A DNA stretch of 64,000 bases from Faecalicatena sp. Marseille-Q4148 (GCA_018228665.1 CP073692.1:2120046-2184045), one strand, 5' to 3'; positions 53,596 to 63,149 are shown, counted from the stretch's first letter. A program made the numbers and translations. Notes: a model not told the origin generated them from the sequence alone.

Positions 53596-54755
53596 TGACA
53601 TACAAAAAACTGCCAGGATTGACCTGGGACGGACAAATTTACGAAAATGAAGAAATGGGCACATACGAAGCGCTTCTTCCAACAGGCGGATATCCGACTG
53701 CCCACGCGCCGGCAATGGCAGAACTGCCAAACGGCGATCTGCTCTGCTGCTGGTTTGCAGGTACTTATGAAGGAAGCGCAGACATTCATATCATCTGCTC
53801 TCTTCTGCCAAACGGAACTGATAAATGGCTTCCTCCGGTTGACATTTCCGGTGATCCGACAAGAAGCGAACAGAACCCGTCACTGTTTTACGGACCTGAC
53901 GATGCTGTGTGGGCTATGTACACTGCTCAGCTTGACCGCCAGGAAGGCAAAGACAATATGCAGTTTACTTCTGTTGTGCGCTGTCAGAAAAGTACCGACG
54001 GCGGACGCACCTGGGGCGAATATGAAACAATGTTCCCGGAAGAAGGTACTTTCTGCCGCCAGCCGATCCAGATTCTTTCTAATGGACGCTGGATCTTCTC
54101 CAACTGGATCTGTACCGATTCTGAAGACGGACTCTCCGGCGATCCAAGCGCCTTCCGTATCTCCGATGACGGCGGCAAAACATGGCGCATGGTCATGATG
54201 CCAGAGAGCAACGGACATGTGCACGCCAATGTGGTAGAACTTGAACCGGGACATCTTGTGGCATTTATGAGAAACCGTGAAGCATACCGCATCCACAGAA
54301 GCGAATCCTTTGATTACGGCGATACATGGAGCGTTCCAAAGCCGACACCGCTTCCGAATAATAACTCAAGCATCAGCGCCATCAAGCTTCAGAGCGGACG
54401 GATTGCCATTGCCTATAATCCAACCTGTACACCGGATCCGCAGCCTGGCAAAGCTGCATGGCCGGGACTTCGCTGCCCGGTTGCCGTAGCCCTTTCCGAA
54501 GACGGCGGACTTACCTTCCCGATCATTCGCTGGATGGAGCGCGGAGAAGGATTTATCGGAGAAGAAAATAAAACAAACAATAAACAGTATGAATATCCTT
54601 ACATTATGCAGACACGCGACGGCATGATCCACCTTGCTTATGCCGCACGCACACGTCTCGGTGTAAAATATATGTGCTTCCGTGAGGAAGACGTACTCGG
54701 CGAGAAACGCGAACGTGTAGGACTTTACAACCCGACAGCCGCGCAGAGCCATTAG
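53595..54755 (+). CDS. BNR/Asp-box beta-propeller enzyme (sialidase-like), cytosolic
   Basis: The 386-residue protein starts at ATG 53595-53597 after GGAGG, sharing one base with the kinase stop. Asp-box repeats are seen: STDGGRTWGEY, SDDGGKTWRM, FDYGDTWSV and SEDGGLTF, on a six-bladed propeller of sialidase type (BNR_2 family). TAHAPAMAELPNGDLLCCWFAG is typical for the first blade. There is no signal peptide, so it acts on an imported compound. True sialidase activity is not supported by context, because no ManNAc genes are nearby. More likely it is a lyase or hydrolase acting on the acid-sugar substrate of the operon. Confidence 0.8.
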   Translation: MTYKKLPGLTWDGQIYENEEMGTYEALLPTGGYPTAHAPAMAELPNGDLLCCWFAGTYEGSADIHIICSLLPNGTDKWLPPVDISGDPTRSEQNPSLFYGPDDAVWAMYTAQLDRQEGKDNMQFTSVVRCQKSTDGGRTWGEYETMFPEEGTFCRQPIQILSNGRWIFSNWICTDSEDGLSGDPSAFRISDDGGKTWRMVMMPESNGHVHANVVELEPGHLVAFMRNREAYRIHRSESFDYGDTWSVPKPTPLPNNNSSISAIKLQSGRIAIAYNPTCTPDPQPGKAAWPGLRCPVAVALSEDGGLTFPIIRWMERGEGFIGEENKTNNKQYEYPYIMQTRDGMIHLAYAARTRLGVKYMCFREEDVLGEKRERVGLYNPTAAQSH

Positions 54756-54790
54756 AAATTCATTTTTCATAAAAAGGAGTGTTTGAAATT

Positions 54791-55954
54791 ATGCTGACAA
54801 CATATAACCTGAAGATGCCGCACGCTGTTTACGGCGGAGAAAATGCTATGGACAATATTACAGCGATCCTGAAATCCCGCGGCTCTAAACATGTGGCAAT
54901 CTTTACTGACAAAGGGATCGAAGCAGCCGGACTGTTCACACTTCCGGAAGAAGCAGTGAAAGCTTCCGGAGCCGATTACTATGTACTTGACGATCTTCCG
55001 GCAGAACCAAGCTACATGGCTGTACAAAAGCTTGTTGACCAGTTCAAAGAAAGCGGCGCAGATATAATCATTGCCTGCGGCGGCGGAAGCGTTATGGACG
55101 CAGCAAAGCTTGCCAGCGTACTTGTAACAGATGAGTACGGCGTCAAAGAGCTTCTGGACGATCCGGGACGCGCTAAGAAATGCGTACCTGCCATTCTGAT
55201 CCCGACAACAGCCGGAACCGGAGCGGAAGTAACTCCGAATGCCATTGTTGCCGTACCGGAGAAGGAACTGAAAGTCGGTATTGTAAATGAGAACATGATT
55301 CCGGATTATGTCATCCTTGATGCACGCATGATCAAGAATCTTCCAAGAAGCATCGCGGCTGCAACAGGAGTAGACGCCCTTGCCCACTGCATCGAATGTT
55401 TCACAAGCAATAAAGCAAATCCATTCAGCGACCTGTACGCTCTGGAAGGACTGGATCTGATCCTGAACAATATTGAGAAAGCCTGCGATGATCCGGAGGC
55501 AATGCAGGAGAAAAACCGGATGCAGATTGCAGCTTACTACGGCGGCCTTGCCATTACCGCAAGCGGTACAACTGCTGTTCATGCACTCAGCTATCCGCTT
55601 GGCGGCAAATATCACATTGCCCACGGCGTTTCCAATGCCATCCTTCTGGCTCCGGTCATGCGCTTCAACGAACCTGCCTGTCAGGAACGTTTTGCAATTG
55701 CATATGACCGCTGCTGCCACGATGAAGTAAAGATATGCAAAACTGCAGCCGAAAAATCCGCATGGATCATCAATCGTCTGGAAGAGATCGTAAAACATCT
55801 GGACATTCCGACAAGTCTGAAAGAATTCGGCGTACCGGAAAGCGATCTGGAAACACTTGTGGAATCCGGAATGCAGGTACAGAGACTTCTCGTAAATAAT
55901 CCTCGCACCTTAACAGCAGACGATGCAAGAGAGCTTTACAAACAGATTTTATAA
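54791..55954 (+). CDS. Iron-containing alcohol dehydrogenase
   Basis: ATG 54791-54793 follows AAAAGGAGTG by about 13 bases, giving 387 residues; an earlier in-frame start at 54779 overlaps the ribosome binding site. Group III ADH features: ACGGGSVMDAAKL for NAD binding, IPTTAGTGAEVT, and the metal-ligand region DALAHCIECFTSNKANPFSD, ALSYPLGGKYHIAHGVSNA. It reduces or oxidises a small alcohol/aldehyde with NAD(H). In the pathway it may handle an aldehyde released by the aldolase, or oxidise the hydroxyl acid. Confidence 0.87.
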   Translation: MLTTYNLKMPHAVYGGENAMDNITAILKSRGSKHVAIFTDKGIEAAGLFTLPEEAVKASGADYYVLDDLPAEPSYMAVQKLVDQFKESGADIIIACGGGSVMDAAKLASVLVTDEYGVKELLDDPGRAKKCVPAILIPTTAGTGAEVTPNAIVAVPEKELKVGIVNENMIPDYVILDARMIKNLPRSIAAATGVDALAHCIECFTSNKANPFSDLYALEGLDLILNNIEKACDDPEAMQEKNRMQIAAYYGGLAITASGTTAVHALSYPLGGKYHIAHGVSNAILLAPVMRFNEPACQERFAIAYDRCCHDEVKICKTAAEKSAWIINRLEEIVKHLDIPTSLKEFGVPESDLETLVESGMQVQRLLVNNPRTLTADDARELYKQIL

Positions 55955-56003
55955 AAACATAAATGCAATCATAAATATTTTCCACAAAGGAGGACATTTT
56001 ACC

Positions 56004-56912
56004 ATGAAAAACATCGAATTAAAAGGAATTATCCCGCCAATCCTGACTCCAATGAATGATGACGAATCTATTAATGTCGCAGAACTCCGCAACCAGGTTG
56101 ACCGTATGATCGAAGGCGGCGTTCACGCCCTCTTCCCATTCGGAACAAACGGCGAAGGTTATATTTTAAATGCAAAGGAAAAACAGCTCGTACTTGAAAC
56201 AGTCATCGAGCAGTGTAACGGACGTGTTCCGGTTTATGCCGGTACCGGATGCATTTCTACAAAAGAAACAATCGAACAGAGCAAAATGGCACAGGCTGCC
56301 GGAGCTGACGTCCTTTCTATTATTACACCAAGCTTTGCCGCTGCAAGTCAGGAAGAGCTCTATGTACATTACAAAACAGTCGCAGAGGCTGTTGATATGC
56401 CGATCGTTCTTTATAACATCCCGGCCCGTACAGGAAACGCGCTTGCCCCTGCAACAGTAGCCCGTCTGGCTCAGATTGAAAACATTATCGGCGCAAAAGA
56501 TTCCAGCGGAAACTTTACAAACATCCTCGGATACATTGATGCCGGAAATAAAAAAGAAAACGGTAAGTTCTACACATTATCCGGAAATGACCAGCTCATC
56601 ATCTGGACACTGCTGGCAGGCGGTACCGGCGGTATTGCAGGCTGCGCTAACGTTTACCCACATACAATGGCTTCTATCTACAACCTGTTTATGGAAGGTA
56701 AGATTGAAGAAGCAAAAGCTGCCAACGAAAGCATCCAGAGCTTCCGCGCATGCTTCAAATACGGCAATCCAAACACAATCGTTAAGACAGCAACACGCCT
56801 TCTCGGCTACAATGTAGGACCATGCCGCGCGCCATTTAACCAGGTTCCGGAAGAAGGTATTGAAGCAATCAAGAAAGTTCTGAAAGAAAACGAAGCAAAA
56901 GGAATGCACTAA
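56004..56912 (+). CDS. DapA-family (dihydrodipicolinate synthase/N-acetylneuraminate lyase) aldolase
   Basis: ATG 56004-56006 follows AGGAGG. The 302-residue protein is a TIM barrel with GTNGEGYIL (phosphate/carboxyl-binding TxG region), LYNIPARTG containing the catalytic Tyr, and IIGAKDSSGN containing the Schiff-base Lys. The family covers DapA, NanA, KDG aldolase and hydroxy-keto-acid lyases; here, a pyruvate-releasing cleavage of a 2-keto acid sugar seems likelier than lysine synthesis. Lies in tight operon order. Confidence 0.87.
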   Translation: MKNIELKGIIPPILTPMNDDESINVAELRNQVDRMIEGGVHALFPFGTNGEGYILNAKEKQLVLETVIEQCNGRVPVYAGTGCISTKETIEQSKMAQAAGADVLSIITPSFAAASQEELYVHYKTVAEAVDMPIVLYNIPARTGNALAPATVARLAQIENIIGAKDSSGNFTNILGYIDAGNKKENGKFYTLSGNDQLIIWTLLAGGTGGIAGCANVYPHTMASIYNLFMEGKIEEAKAANESIQSFRACFKYGNPNTIVKTATRLLGYNVGPCRAPFNQVPEEGIEAIKKVLKENEAKGMH

Positions 56913-56938
56913 TTGCATAAAGAAGGGAGCACACTACA

Positions 56939-58012
56939 ATGAGTGTTAAACCAATCATTGGGATTACTATGGGAGATCCGGCCGGAAACGGCCCTGAGAT
57001 CACCGTCAAGGCACTTGCACATACAGATATTTATGACCGCTGCCGCCCGATCGTTGTCGGAGATATGAAAATGATCGAGCAGGCCGCACGATTTGTCAAC
57101 CGGACGGATATTACAATCCATCGCTGCGAGAAAGTAAGCGACGCGCTCTTCACTCCCGGCACAATCGATGTTCTTCACATGGAATTAATTCCGGATGCGG
57201 AAGCATTTCCAATCGGTCAGGTAAGCGTAGAAGGCGGAAATGCTGCTTTCCAGTGTGTCCGCAAAGTCATTGAGCTTGCAATGAACGGCGAAGTAGACGC
57301 AACCTGTACAAATGCCCTGAATAAAGAAGCAATGAATAAAGCCCTTGAGTTTTATCACGGCGAAAACTCTGACGGCCACACACATTTTGACGGCCATACA
57401 GAAATCTACGCAACTTATACCGGCACAAAGAAATATACAATGATGCTGGCTCATCATGATTTGCGCGTTGTCCATGTCTCCACACATGTTTCCCTCCGTG
57501 AGGCTTGCGACCGCGTAAAGAAAGACCGTGTGCTTGATGTCATCCGGATCGCAGATAAGGCATGCAAAGATATGGGCATCCAGAATCCGAAAGTAGCAGT
57601 TGCCGGGTTAAATCCGCACTGCGGTGAAAATGGTCTCTTCGGCACAGAAGAAATCGAAGAGATCAAGCCTGCCATCGAAGCAGCGAAAGCGCAGGGCATT
57701 AATGCCGTCGGACCGATTCCGCCGGACAGCGTCTTCTCAGAGGCACTTGGCGGATGGTACGATATCGTTGTCTGCATGTACCACGATCAGGGACATATCC
57801 CGCTGAAGACAGTGGGCTTCGTTTATGACCGCGAACTCCAGACATGGAAAGCGGTAGAAGGCGTCAATGTCACACTCGGCCTTCCGATCATCCGTACAAG
57901 CGTTGACCACGGCACCGGCTTCGCTCTTGCCGGCAAAGGTACAAGCAATGAATTAAGTCTTGTCAATGCCATCGATTATGCGATCCGCATGACAAACGGA
58001 CAGAAAAAATAA
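56939..58012 (+). CDS. PdxA-family 4-phosphate dehydrogenase (PdxA2-like)
   Basis: The 357-residue protein starts at ATG 56939-56941 after AAGGGAGC, with ITMGDPAGNGPEITVKAL. The metal/substrate residues are in HTHFDGHTEIYA, LNPHCGENGLFG, GPIPPDSVF, MYHDQGHIPLK and RTSVDHGTGF. PdxA2 enzymes pair with DUF1537 kinases and convert 4-phospho-D-threonate or -erythronate to dihydroxyacetone phosphate and CO2. The kinase gene opens this operon, which supports that role over vitamin B6 synthesis. A terminator follows. Confidence 0.87.
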   Translation: MSVKPIIGITMGDPAGNGPEITVKALAHTDIYDRCRPIVVGDMKMIEQAARFVNRTDITIHRCEKVSDALFTPGTIDVLHMELIPDAEAFPIGQVSVEGGNAAFQCVRKVIELAMNGEVDATCTNALNKEAMNKALEFYHGENSDGHTHFDGHTEIYATYTGTKKYTMMLAHHDLRVVHVSTHVSLREACDRVKKDRVLDVIRIADKACKDMGIQNPKVAVAGLNPHCGENGLFGTEEIEEIKPAIEAAKAQGINAVGPIPPDSVFSEALGGWYDIVVCMYHDQGHIPLKTVGFVYDRELQTWKAVEGVNVTLGLPIIRTSVDHGTGFALAGKGTSNELSLVNAIDYAIRMTNGQKK

Positions 58013-58029
58013 AAAGAAAATGCAGCACA

Positions 58030-58077
58030 AATGCCGACCTGCTGGGGCTTCACTCCCACAGGCCGGCATTATTTTTT
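58030..58077 (+). terminator. Terminator of the acid-sugar catabolic operon
   Basis: ATGCCGACCTGCTGGG pairs with CCCACAGGCCGGCAT with small mismatches, followed by ATTATTTTTT. It lies 18 bases after the PdxA-family gene. Confidence 0.85.
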
Positions 58078-58124
58078 ACCATATGTTCTATTTCGAAACA
58101 CTTATCAACCTTTTGACGGTAAAT

Positions 58125-58144
58125 GTTTCATTTTTCAACATATT
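58125..58144 (+). promoter_or_regulatory. Candidate operator upstream of the permease gene
   Basis: GTTTCATTTTTCAACATATT agrees at 17 of 20 positions with 52198-52217. It lies about 180 bases upstream of the permease start. A shared site for the PrpR-like regulator would let it control catabolism and uptake together. Confidence 0.45.
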
Positions 58145-58320
58145 TTTATGCAAATTTTATAATTTTCCTCTATGTGTTTCTAATTATAACACATCTGCCT
58201 GCTTATTTTCTTGTTGCTATTTCTGTCATCTTGTATACTAAACCCAAGTTAAGAAGATATGTTTTGTGCAAAGTGGCAGACTTTGTACACGGTATCATCT
58301 AAAGAATGGAGGAGAACTAT

Positions 58321-59598
58321 ATGACAACACAAATGATTATTGCTATCGCAATTACCGTTCTCATGATCATTTTGATCATGCAGGATAAGCTGCCATTCGG
58401 CGCACCGCCACTTCTGGCATGTTTACTGCTTGTTATTTTCGGTATTGCTGATATCAAGTCTGCATTTGCCGGATTCTCTAACTCAACAATCATTATGTTG
58501 GCTGAATTCATGGCAATCATTGCAGCGCTTCAGAAAACAAGCTTTATTGTAAAATTCAAAGAGACCATGTTTAACATGGCGAACCGGGGAGGCTTCAAAG
58601 CCTACATGCTTATGATCCTCGTTGTTATGCTTGGATGCAGCTTATTCGGTACAGGATCCACAGCATACTATGTAATGACCATCGGCTTACTCTCTACTCT
58701 GCCATACAGCCAGAAACTTCCGCCGTCAAAGATCATCATGACTGCCGGATTTGCTGCTAACCATCCGCTGATTCCATTTAACACTGCTTTACAGTACGGT
58801 ATCGTAATCGCAGTACTTGGAAGCGCCGGTATCACTGCAAATATCCCGGTTGCAAAATTTGCTATCGTGAACCTGATTCTTTCTCTCGGCTTCTTATTAA
58901 ACTGTGTAATTCAGTACAAATACCTGCCAGATCATCCGATCGCCGCAGCAACAGAAGAAGCAAAAGCTCAGGGCGTTCTTGAGACAAAGCTTCCAAAATG
59001 GAAAGAAAATGTTACTTACATTGCATTCGTTGTAGCTGTTATCGGTATGCTGCTTCAGAGCAAAATCGGTGATGCAGGTTATGCGATCGCCGGTCTTTCC
59101 GTAGGCGCTATCCTCGTTGCAGGCGTTATGGATTTCAAAGAGATCCGCGATGCGATCAGCGCTCCGATCATCCTGATGTCTGCCGGTGTTATCGGTGTTG
59201 CAGACGCGCTCGGAAGTACAGGTCTTACAGACCTTGTCGGATCAAAAGTAGCTGAAATGCTTGGTGGAAACATCAATCCATTCATCATGATCTTCGCATT
59301 CTGCATCCTGACAAGCGTACTTGCAACAATGACCGGTTCTACAATCGGTACTGTCTATGTATTTGCACCGCTTGCAATCGCAACTTGTGTAAATCTTGGA
59401 TTTGATCCAACAGCCGCTGCCTGTGCAATCGTTATTTCCGGATGGTGCGGACACTTCCTTCCAATCGACGGTATGCCTGCGATGGTAATGGGCGTTGGTG
59501 ATTACAATATCAAAGAATTCTGGAAGTTTACGATCCCGCAGTACTTCATTCGTCTGCTTGCTTTAACAGCCGGATCACTGCTGATCTTCCCGGTATAG
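58321..59598 (+). CDS. Ion-transporter superfamily permease (SLC13/CitM-like), acid-sugar uptake
   Basis: ATG 58321-58323 follows GGAGG and gives 425 residues with about eleven hydrophobic segments. Two half-repeats can be seen: GCSLFGTGSTAYYVMT in the first half and TMTGSTIGTVYVFAP followed by GHFLPIDGMPAMVMG in the second, reminiscent of the hairpin motifs of SLC13/DASS and CitMHS carriers for organic anions. It probably brings in the acid used by the operon. Family placement is by motif; substrate inferred. Confidence 0.75.
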   Translation: MTTQMIIAIAITVLMIILIMQDKLPFGAPPLLACLLLVIFGIADIKSAFAGFSNSTIIMLAEFMAIIAALQKTSFIVKFKETMFNMANRGGFKAYMLMILVVMLGCSLFGTGSTAYYVMTIGLLSTLPYSQKLPPSKIIMTAGFAANHPLIPFNTALQYGIVIAVLGSAGITANIPVAKFAIVNLILSLGFLLNCVIQYKYLPDHPIAAATEEAKAQGVLETKLPKWKENVTYIAFVVAVIGMLLQSKIGDAGYAIAGLSVGAILVAGVMDFKEIRDAISAPIILMSAGVIGVADALGSTGLTDLVGSKVAEMLGGNINPFIMIFAFCILTSVLATMTGSTIGTVYVFAPLAIATCVNLGFDPTAAACAIVISGWCGHFLPIDGMPAMVMGVGDYNIKEFWKFTIPQYFIRLLALTAGSLLIFPV

Positions 59599-59635
59599 TA
59601 TCGGATCGCATTGAATGTATAGGAGTTGATTCATT

Positions 59636-59983
59636 ATGAAAAATAATTTTGAACTTGTGCACGTTGGCATTAACACACCAAATGCTGACGAAGCGCTGAA
59701 ACTTGCTGAACTGCTCAGCATGATGTTTAATCTTGAGCCTCGCCACGGACAGAAATCCGAATTCGGCGGACCGTACTTCGAATGTATGAAAGCTCCGTTT
59801 CTCGGAAGCAATGGACACATTGCTATGCAAACCGATGATCTGGAGGCAGCTGTAGAAGAACTGAAAGAGAAAGGCTTTTCTTTTCAGATGGATACAGCAG
59901 CTTACACAGAAGCGGGCAAATTAAAAAATATCTATCTGAATGGAGAATATGGTGGTTTCGCCATCCATATTTTACAGAAATAA
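59636..59983 (+). CDS. VOC-superfamily protein
   Basis: The 115-residue protein (ATG after TAGGAG) has one vicinal-oxygen-chelate domain: LVHVGINTPNADEALKLAE at the start and NGHIAMQTDDLEAAVEELK and GYGGFAIHI-type end (residues GEYGGFAIHILQK). His and Glu metal ligands could be the His of LVHVG and HIAMQ. Similar small VOC proteins sit with KDPG-aldolase genes in other Firmicutes. It may isomerise or stabilise a pathway intermediate. Confidence 0.78.
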   Translation: MKNNFELVHVGINTPNADEALKLAELLSMMFNLEPRHGQKSEFGGPYFECMKAPFLGSNGHIAMQTDDLEAAVEELKEKGFSFQMDTAAYTEAGKLKNIYLNGEYGGFAIHILQK

Positions 59984-59999
59984 ATTCCTAATTTCCTCA

Positions 60000-60040
60000 A
60001 AACGGCAGCCGGTTCCAGGACCGCTGCCGTTCTTTCCTTT
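60000..60040 (+). terminator. Terminator after the VOC gene
   Basis: AACGGCAGC and GCTGCCGTT form a 9-bp stem with a loop of about 13 bases, followed by TCTTTCCTTTTCT. The stem also faces the end of the minus-strand gene at 60049, so it may serve both transcripts. Confidence 0.75.
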
Positions 60041-60048
60041 TCTGGTTT

Positions 60049-61809
60049 TTATTTTCTTGTAATGTAAATCTGTCCTGAAACCGGAACATAAACTGCAATT
60101 ACATCAAGGCTTCCCTCAACTATTTTCGTCTCCGTTACTGTTCCTTTATAATCTTTCACAACAATCTCATATGTTCCATTCACTTCTGATTCCAGAAGGA
60201 TTCTTGTTGCCTTAGTACCATTTAAAACGATGTAGCTCTTAGCTTCTTCCGGAAGCGCGATCACACGGTTCATTGTATAAACGGCTCCAATCGCCTGTTT
60301 ATTGCCAATTACCCAGACAACCGGATAAAGGTTATGCGGTTCCTCCGGACGGATTTGCGTCTTCTGAAGCAAATCTTTATGTTCCCGCATAAAATCCACC
60401 CAGAATTTCAGCATTTTCTTCATTTTCTCTGTAGTTTCTTCAAGTTTGACTGAAATCTGTACTGTCGCAAAAATGCTGGAAATAATCTGCAGAGCTGCCA
60501 GTTCCGGAGTTTCTTGCGGATGCCACATCAGCGGATCTGAGTGAACTGTTGTAGAACCGGAAAGCATACGAAGATCTACAATACCGACTCTATTTCTAAT
60601 CGCTGAATTCGGGCAGTCTGTTACCCGAAACATGTTCCCATATCTTCTCATATTAGGCCCGATATAGCGCTGACGGAACTCTACCATGACCTCCGGCAAT
60701 TCTTTAGAAATTGCAGCATAAATCTGAAGCATTAGCTGATCAAGCGCATCCTGGACACCGCAAATATCCATTTTATCATTGTATTCCGGTGTATCTTTTC
60801 TTGCTATAATCTGATCGATAAAGTCAAGCTTAAATCCATCAAGTCCCCATTCTTTCATTCCTCTTACATAGGTATCAACAAGGTACTGCCTTACTTCCGG
60901 ATATCTCGGATCGAGTACTCCTGCTTCCATAGAATCTGCATAGAACAGAATTTTATCTTTGAATTCATCCCACTTTTCTGCCTTGCATCCGAGAAATGGC
61001 ACACTGTACCAGATCATATATTTCATACCCATATTGTGTACTTTCTCAACATGTTCCCTGAAATCCGGAAATCTGTTTTTAGAAACTTCCCAGTCGCCGC
61101 AGAATGCATAACCTCTATTATTGTCATCCGTTTGCCATCCATCATCCAGAATCACTGTCTTAAATCCGATTTCTGAAGCAAGCTGACATTCTTTTTCAAT
61201 CTCTTTGTCTGTCAAATTCTGATGATAAGAGTACCATGTAGAATATACCGGTTCTCTTGTCGCTTCCGCCGGATCAATCGGTATGATACCACAATCTGTC
61301 TCCCACCACTTTGATACTGCTGCGATAGACTCATAGAACGGAATATCTCTTTGATCCAGCAGAATCTCAAGCTCATATGTTCCTGTTCTTGAAATGTAAG
61401 CATTCGGAACTTTTATCTGCAGGAGTACTGTTCCATCTTCCTCATGGATTCCTGCTCGAAATTCAATAATTTCTTTTGTTTCTGACAATCCTACTGTGTA
61501 TCTGTTTCTTCCGTCCTCACTAAACAGCGTCATGATTGGAGCAGAACTTGCTGTCATACTTCTGAAATATGCATCCCAGTCTGCATTAATTGAACGATCT
61601 GCTCCACAGTTCGGATGCCATACACCTGCACAGTCCAGATATGGGAAAATCCATGTAAGTTCTGTATAACCATTTTCCTGAGCTTCTTTTACTGCATTTT
61701 CTTCAACAGCAAAGCTGCATTTGTAAATCACAACTCCGGCTTCTTTTTCTACTGTCTCAACATTCAACTGCACCTGTTCTGTCTTTTTGATTCCGCACAT
61801 TTTCGGCAT
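60049..61809 (-). CDS. GH36-like alpha-galactosidase
   Basis: The 586-residue protein starts at ATG 61807-61809, eight bases after GGAGG. The N-terminal part is a beta-sandwich (about 1-165). A TIM barrel follows (about 170-500), with VILDDGWQTDD, WYSVPFLGC, GLDGFKLDFID (nucleophile Asp) and VTDCPNSAIRNR (acid/base Asp). The C-terminal beta domain closes it. There is no signal peptide. It would cut alpha-galactosides after import; the sequence also resembles GH36 subgroups of unknown specificity, so substrate is open. It forms a pair with the next gene. Confidence 0.8.
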   Translation of the reverse strand: MPKMCGIKKTEQVQLNVETVEKEAGVVIYKCSFAVEENAVKEAQENGYTELTWIFPYLDCAGVWHPNCGADRSINADWDAYFRSMTASSAPIMTLFSEDGRNRYTVGLSETKEIIEFRAGIHEEDGTVLLQIKVPNAYISRTGTYELEILLDQRDIPFYESIAAVSKWWETDCGIIPIDPAEATREPVYSTWYSYHQNLTDKEIEKECQLASEIGFKTVILDDGWQTDDNNRGYAFCGDWEVSKNRFPDFREHVEKVHNMGMKYMIWYSVPFLGCKAEKWDEFKDKILFYADSMEAGVLDPRYPEVRQYLVDTYVRGMKEWGLDGFKLDFIDQIIARKDTPEYNDKMDICGVQDALDQLMLQIYAAISKELPEVMVEFRQRYIGPNMRRYGNMFRVTDCPNSAIRNRVGIVDLRMLSGSTTVHSDPLMWHPQETPELAALQIISSIFATVQISVKLEETTEKMKKMLKFWVDFMREHKDLLQKTQIRPEEPHNLYPVVWVIGNKQAIGAVYTMNRVIALPEEAKSYIVLNGTKATRILLESEVNGTYEIVVKDYKGTVTETKIVEGSLDVIAVYVPVSGQIYITRK

Positions 61810-61847
61810 AGTATTTTCCTCCTGATTTTCACTTAAATTATTTGCAT

Positions 61848-63116
61848 CTAAATTTCAACTGTAATAGTTTCATCCGGCAGTATCTGCCTGCCATTTACAC
61901 AAAGCAGCGTCTTTGTCCGATTTGTAAAAATAATGTGATCCTCTTTGAAAGAGATATCGACCTCTGCGTCAAGCATCGGGCAGTTCTTGATTTCAAACCA
62001 TGTAAGTTCTTCATTCTTTGCAGGTGTAATCATAACCTGTTTTGCAGGCGCATCTACATAAACACCTGCCACACCACACACATAAGCACCAATGACTGCA
62101 TAAGACACTTCCGGGTACTCTCTTCTTGCAAGAGAAGGATTGATAAGCTCTTTCAGCCAGTAGTATGCTTTCTCATTCTGGTGCTGACGGAAGAATAGTT
62201 CTGGATAGTGTGACATACTCTCCACATTCACGGCTTTTCTGTTCTCAAGGCTATATCTGTGAAGAAGTTCTGTATGTGCTTTTCTCTTTTTCGCATCTTC
62301 AATCACATTATAATATAAAAGTGAGAGTCCGTGTCCCATTTCCGGGCTATGGGCGAGTGAACCGCCATCTTCTTTTATAAGATAGAATGTACCTTCCTCC
62401 TCATCCCACCATTCATTTTCCAGCATTTTCTCAAGCGCTTCTGCTCTCTCTTCACAAATCCGCACAGAACCAAGCTCTCCTCTGAGACAATAGATCGCCG
62501 CTGCAGAACGATAACCGCGGATCTCAATCGCAAGCATATCTACAAGGGCTTCTGCATTTTCAAAGCGGTCATCTTCGCAGTATGACGGGATTCCAAGACG
62601 GGAGTTTTTGTATTTACGCTCCAGAAGGAAGTCACCGTCTTTATCCCAAAACTCAGCATATTTATAAATTGTCCAGTCATAGAACCGTACAAAATCTTCA
62701 TCTTTAATATAGTCGGTATCTCCTGTCAGGCAATACATTCTATAGCAGACGTCTAACAGTTCAAAGTTCGCCGGAAGATTATACCAGAAATCTTCATCGC
62801 TCGCATAATCTACCGGACATGGACGATAATCCTTGTCAATCTCCCAGAATGTACAGTACTGTCTGCTTACTGCAATGTTCTGCACAAACCGTCTTAGCAT
62901 ATTTTTTGTATGAGATCTAAGTCCCAGCATCTCCGCCCCTGTCGCATGATGCGCAACATCACGGATGCAGAAAGACATCCTTCCTGGGAGCGCTGCCTCA
63001 TACCAGTCTCCCACAAGGTCACCCTCATGACTATATAAAAGCGCTTGTTTTTTTGCCCATTCAAATCCTTTGTTCAGTTCTTCATTTGATGAATAGAAAG
63101 TAATTTTTCCTTTCAC
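61848..63116 (-). CDS. Six-hairpin ((alpha/alpha)6) glycosidase-like protein
   Basis: A GTG start (63114-63116) eight bases after GGAGG gives 422 residues. SFCIRDVAHHATGAEMLGL and TDTDYIKDEDFVRFYDW are typical of the six-hairpin fold used by GH78/GH106-type and trehalase-like enzymes. Conserved acids (WYEAALPGR, CEDDRFENAEALVD) lie in the centre. The C-terminal 60 residues look like a small beta domain. No signal peptide. It is co-directional with the GH36-like gene (38 bases apart), suggesting joint breakdown of one imported oligosaccharide. Family not certain. Confidence 0.72.
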   Translation of the reverse strand: MKGKITFYSSNEELNKGFEWAKKQALLYSHEGDLVGDWYEAALPGRMSFCIRDVAHHATGAEMLGLRSHTKNMLRRFVQNIAVSRQYCTFWEIDKDYRPCPVDYASDEDFWYNLPANFELLDVCYRMYCLTGDTDYIKDEDFVRFYDWTIYKYAEFWDKDGDFLLERKYKNSRLGIPSYCEDDRFENAEALVDMLAIEIRGYRSAAAIYCLRGELGSVRICEERAEALEKMLENEWWDEEEGTFYLIKEDGGSLAHSPEMGHGLSLLYYNVIEDAKKRKAHTELLHRYSLENRKAVNVESMSHYPELFFRQHQNEKAYYWLKELINPSLARREYPEVSYAVIGAYVCGVAGVYVDAPAKQVMITPAKNEELTWFEIKNCPMLDAEVDISFKEDHIIFTNRTKTLLCVNGRQILPDETITVEI

Positions 63117-63149
63117 TTTCGAATCCTCCTCTATCCTTTTGATTTTAGA

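Noticed and set aside
53595..54755. Calling the BNR protein a secreted sialidase of a sialic acid (nan) cluster
   Set aside because: It has no signal peptide, no ManNAc kinase or epimerase genes are near, and the neighbours fit an acid-sugar pathway.
56939..58012. Assigning the PdxA-family gene to vitamin B6 synthesis
   Set aside because: It is in an operon with a DUF1537 kinase and no other pdx gene, which points to the PdxA2 catabolic role.
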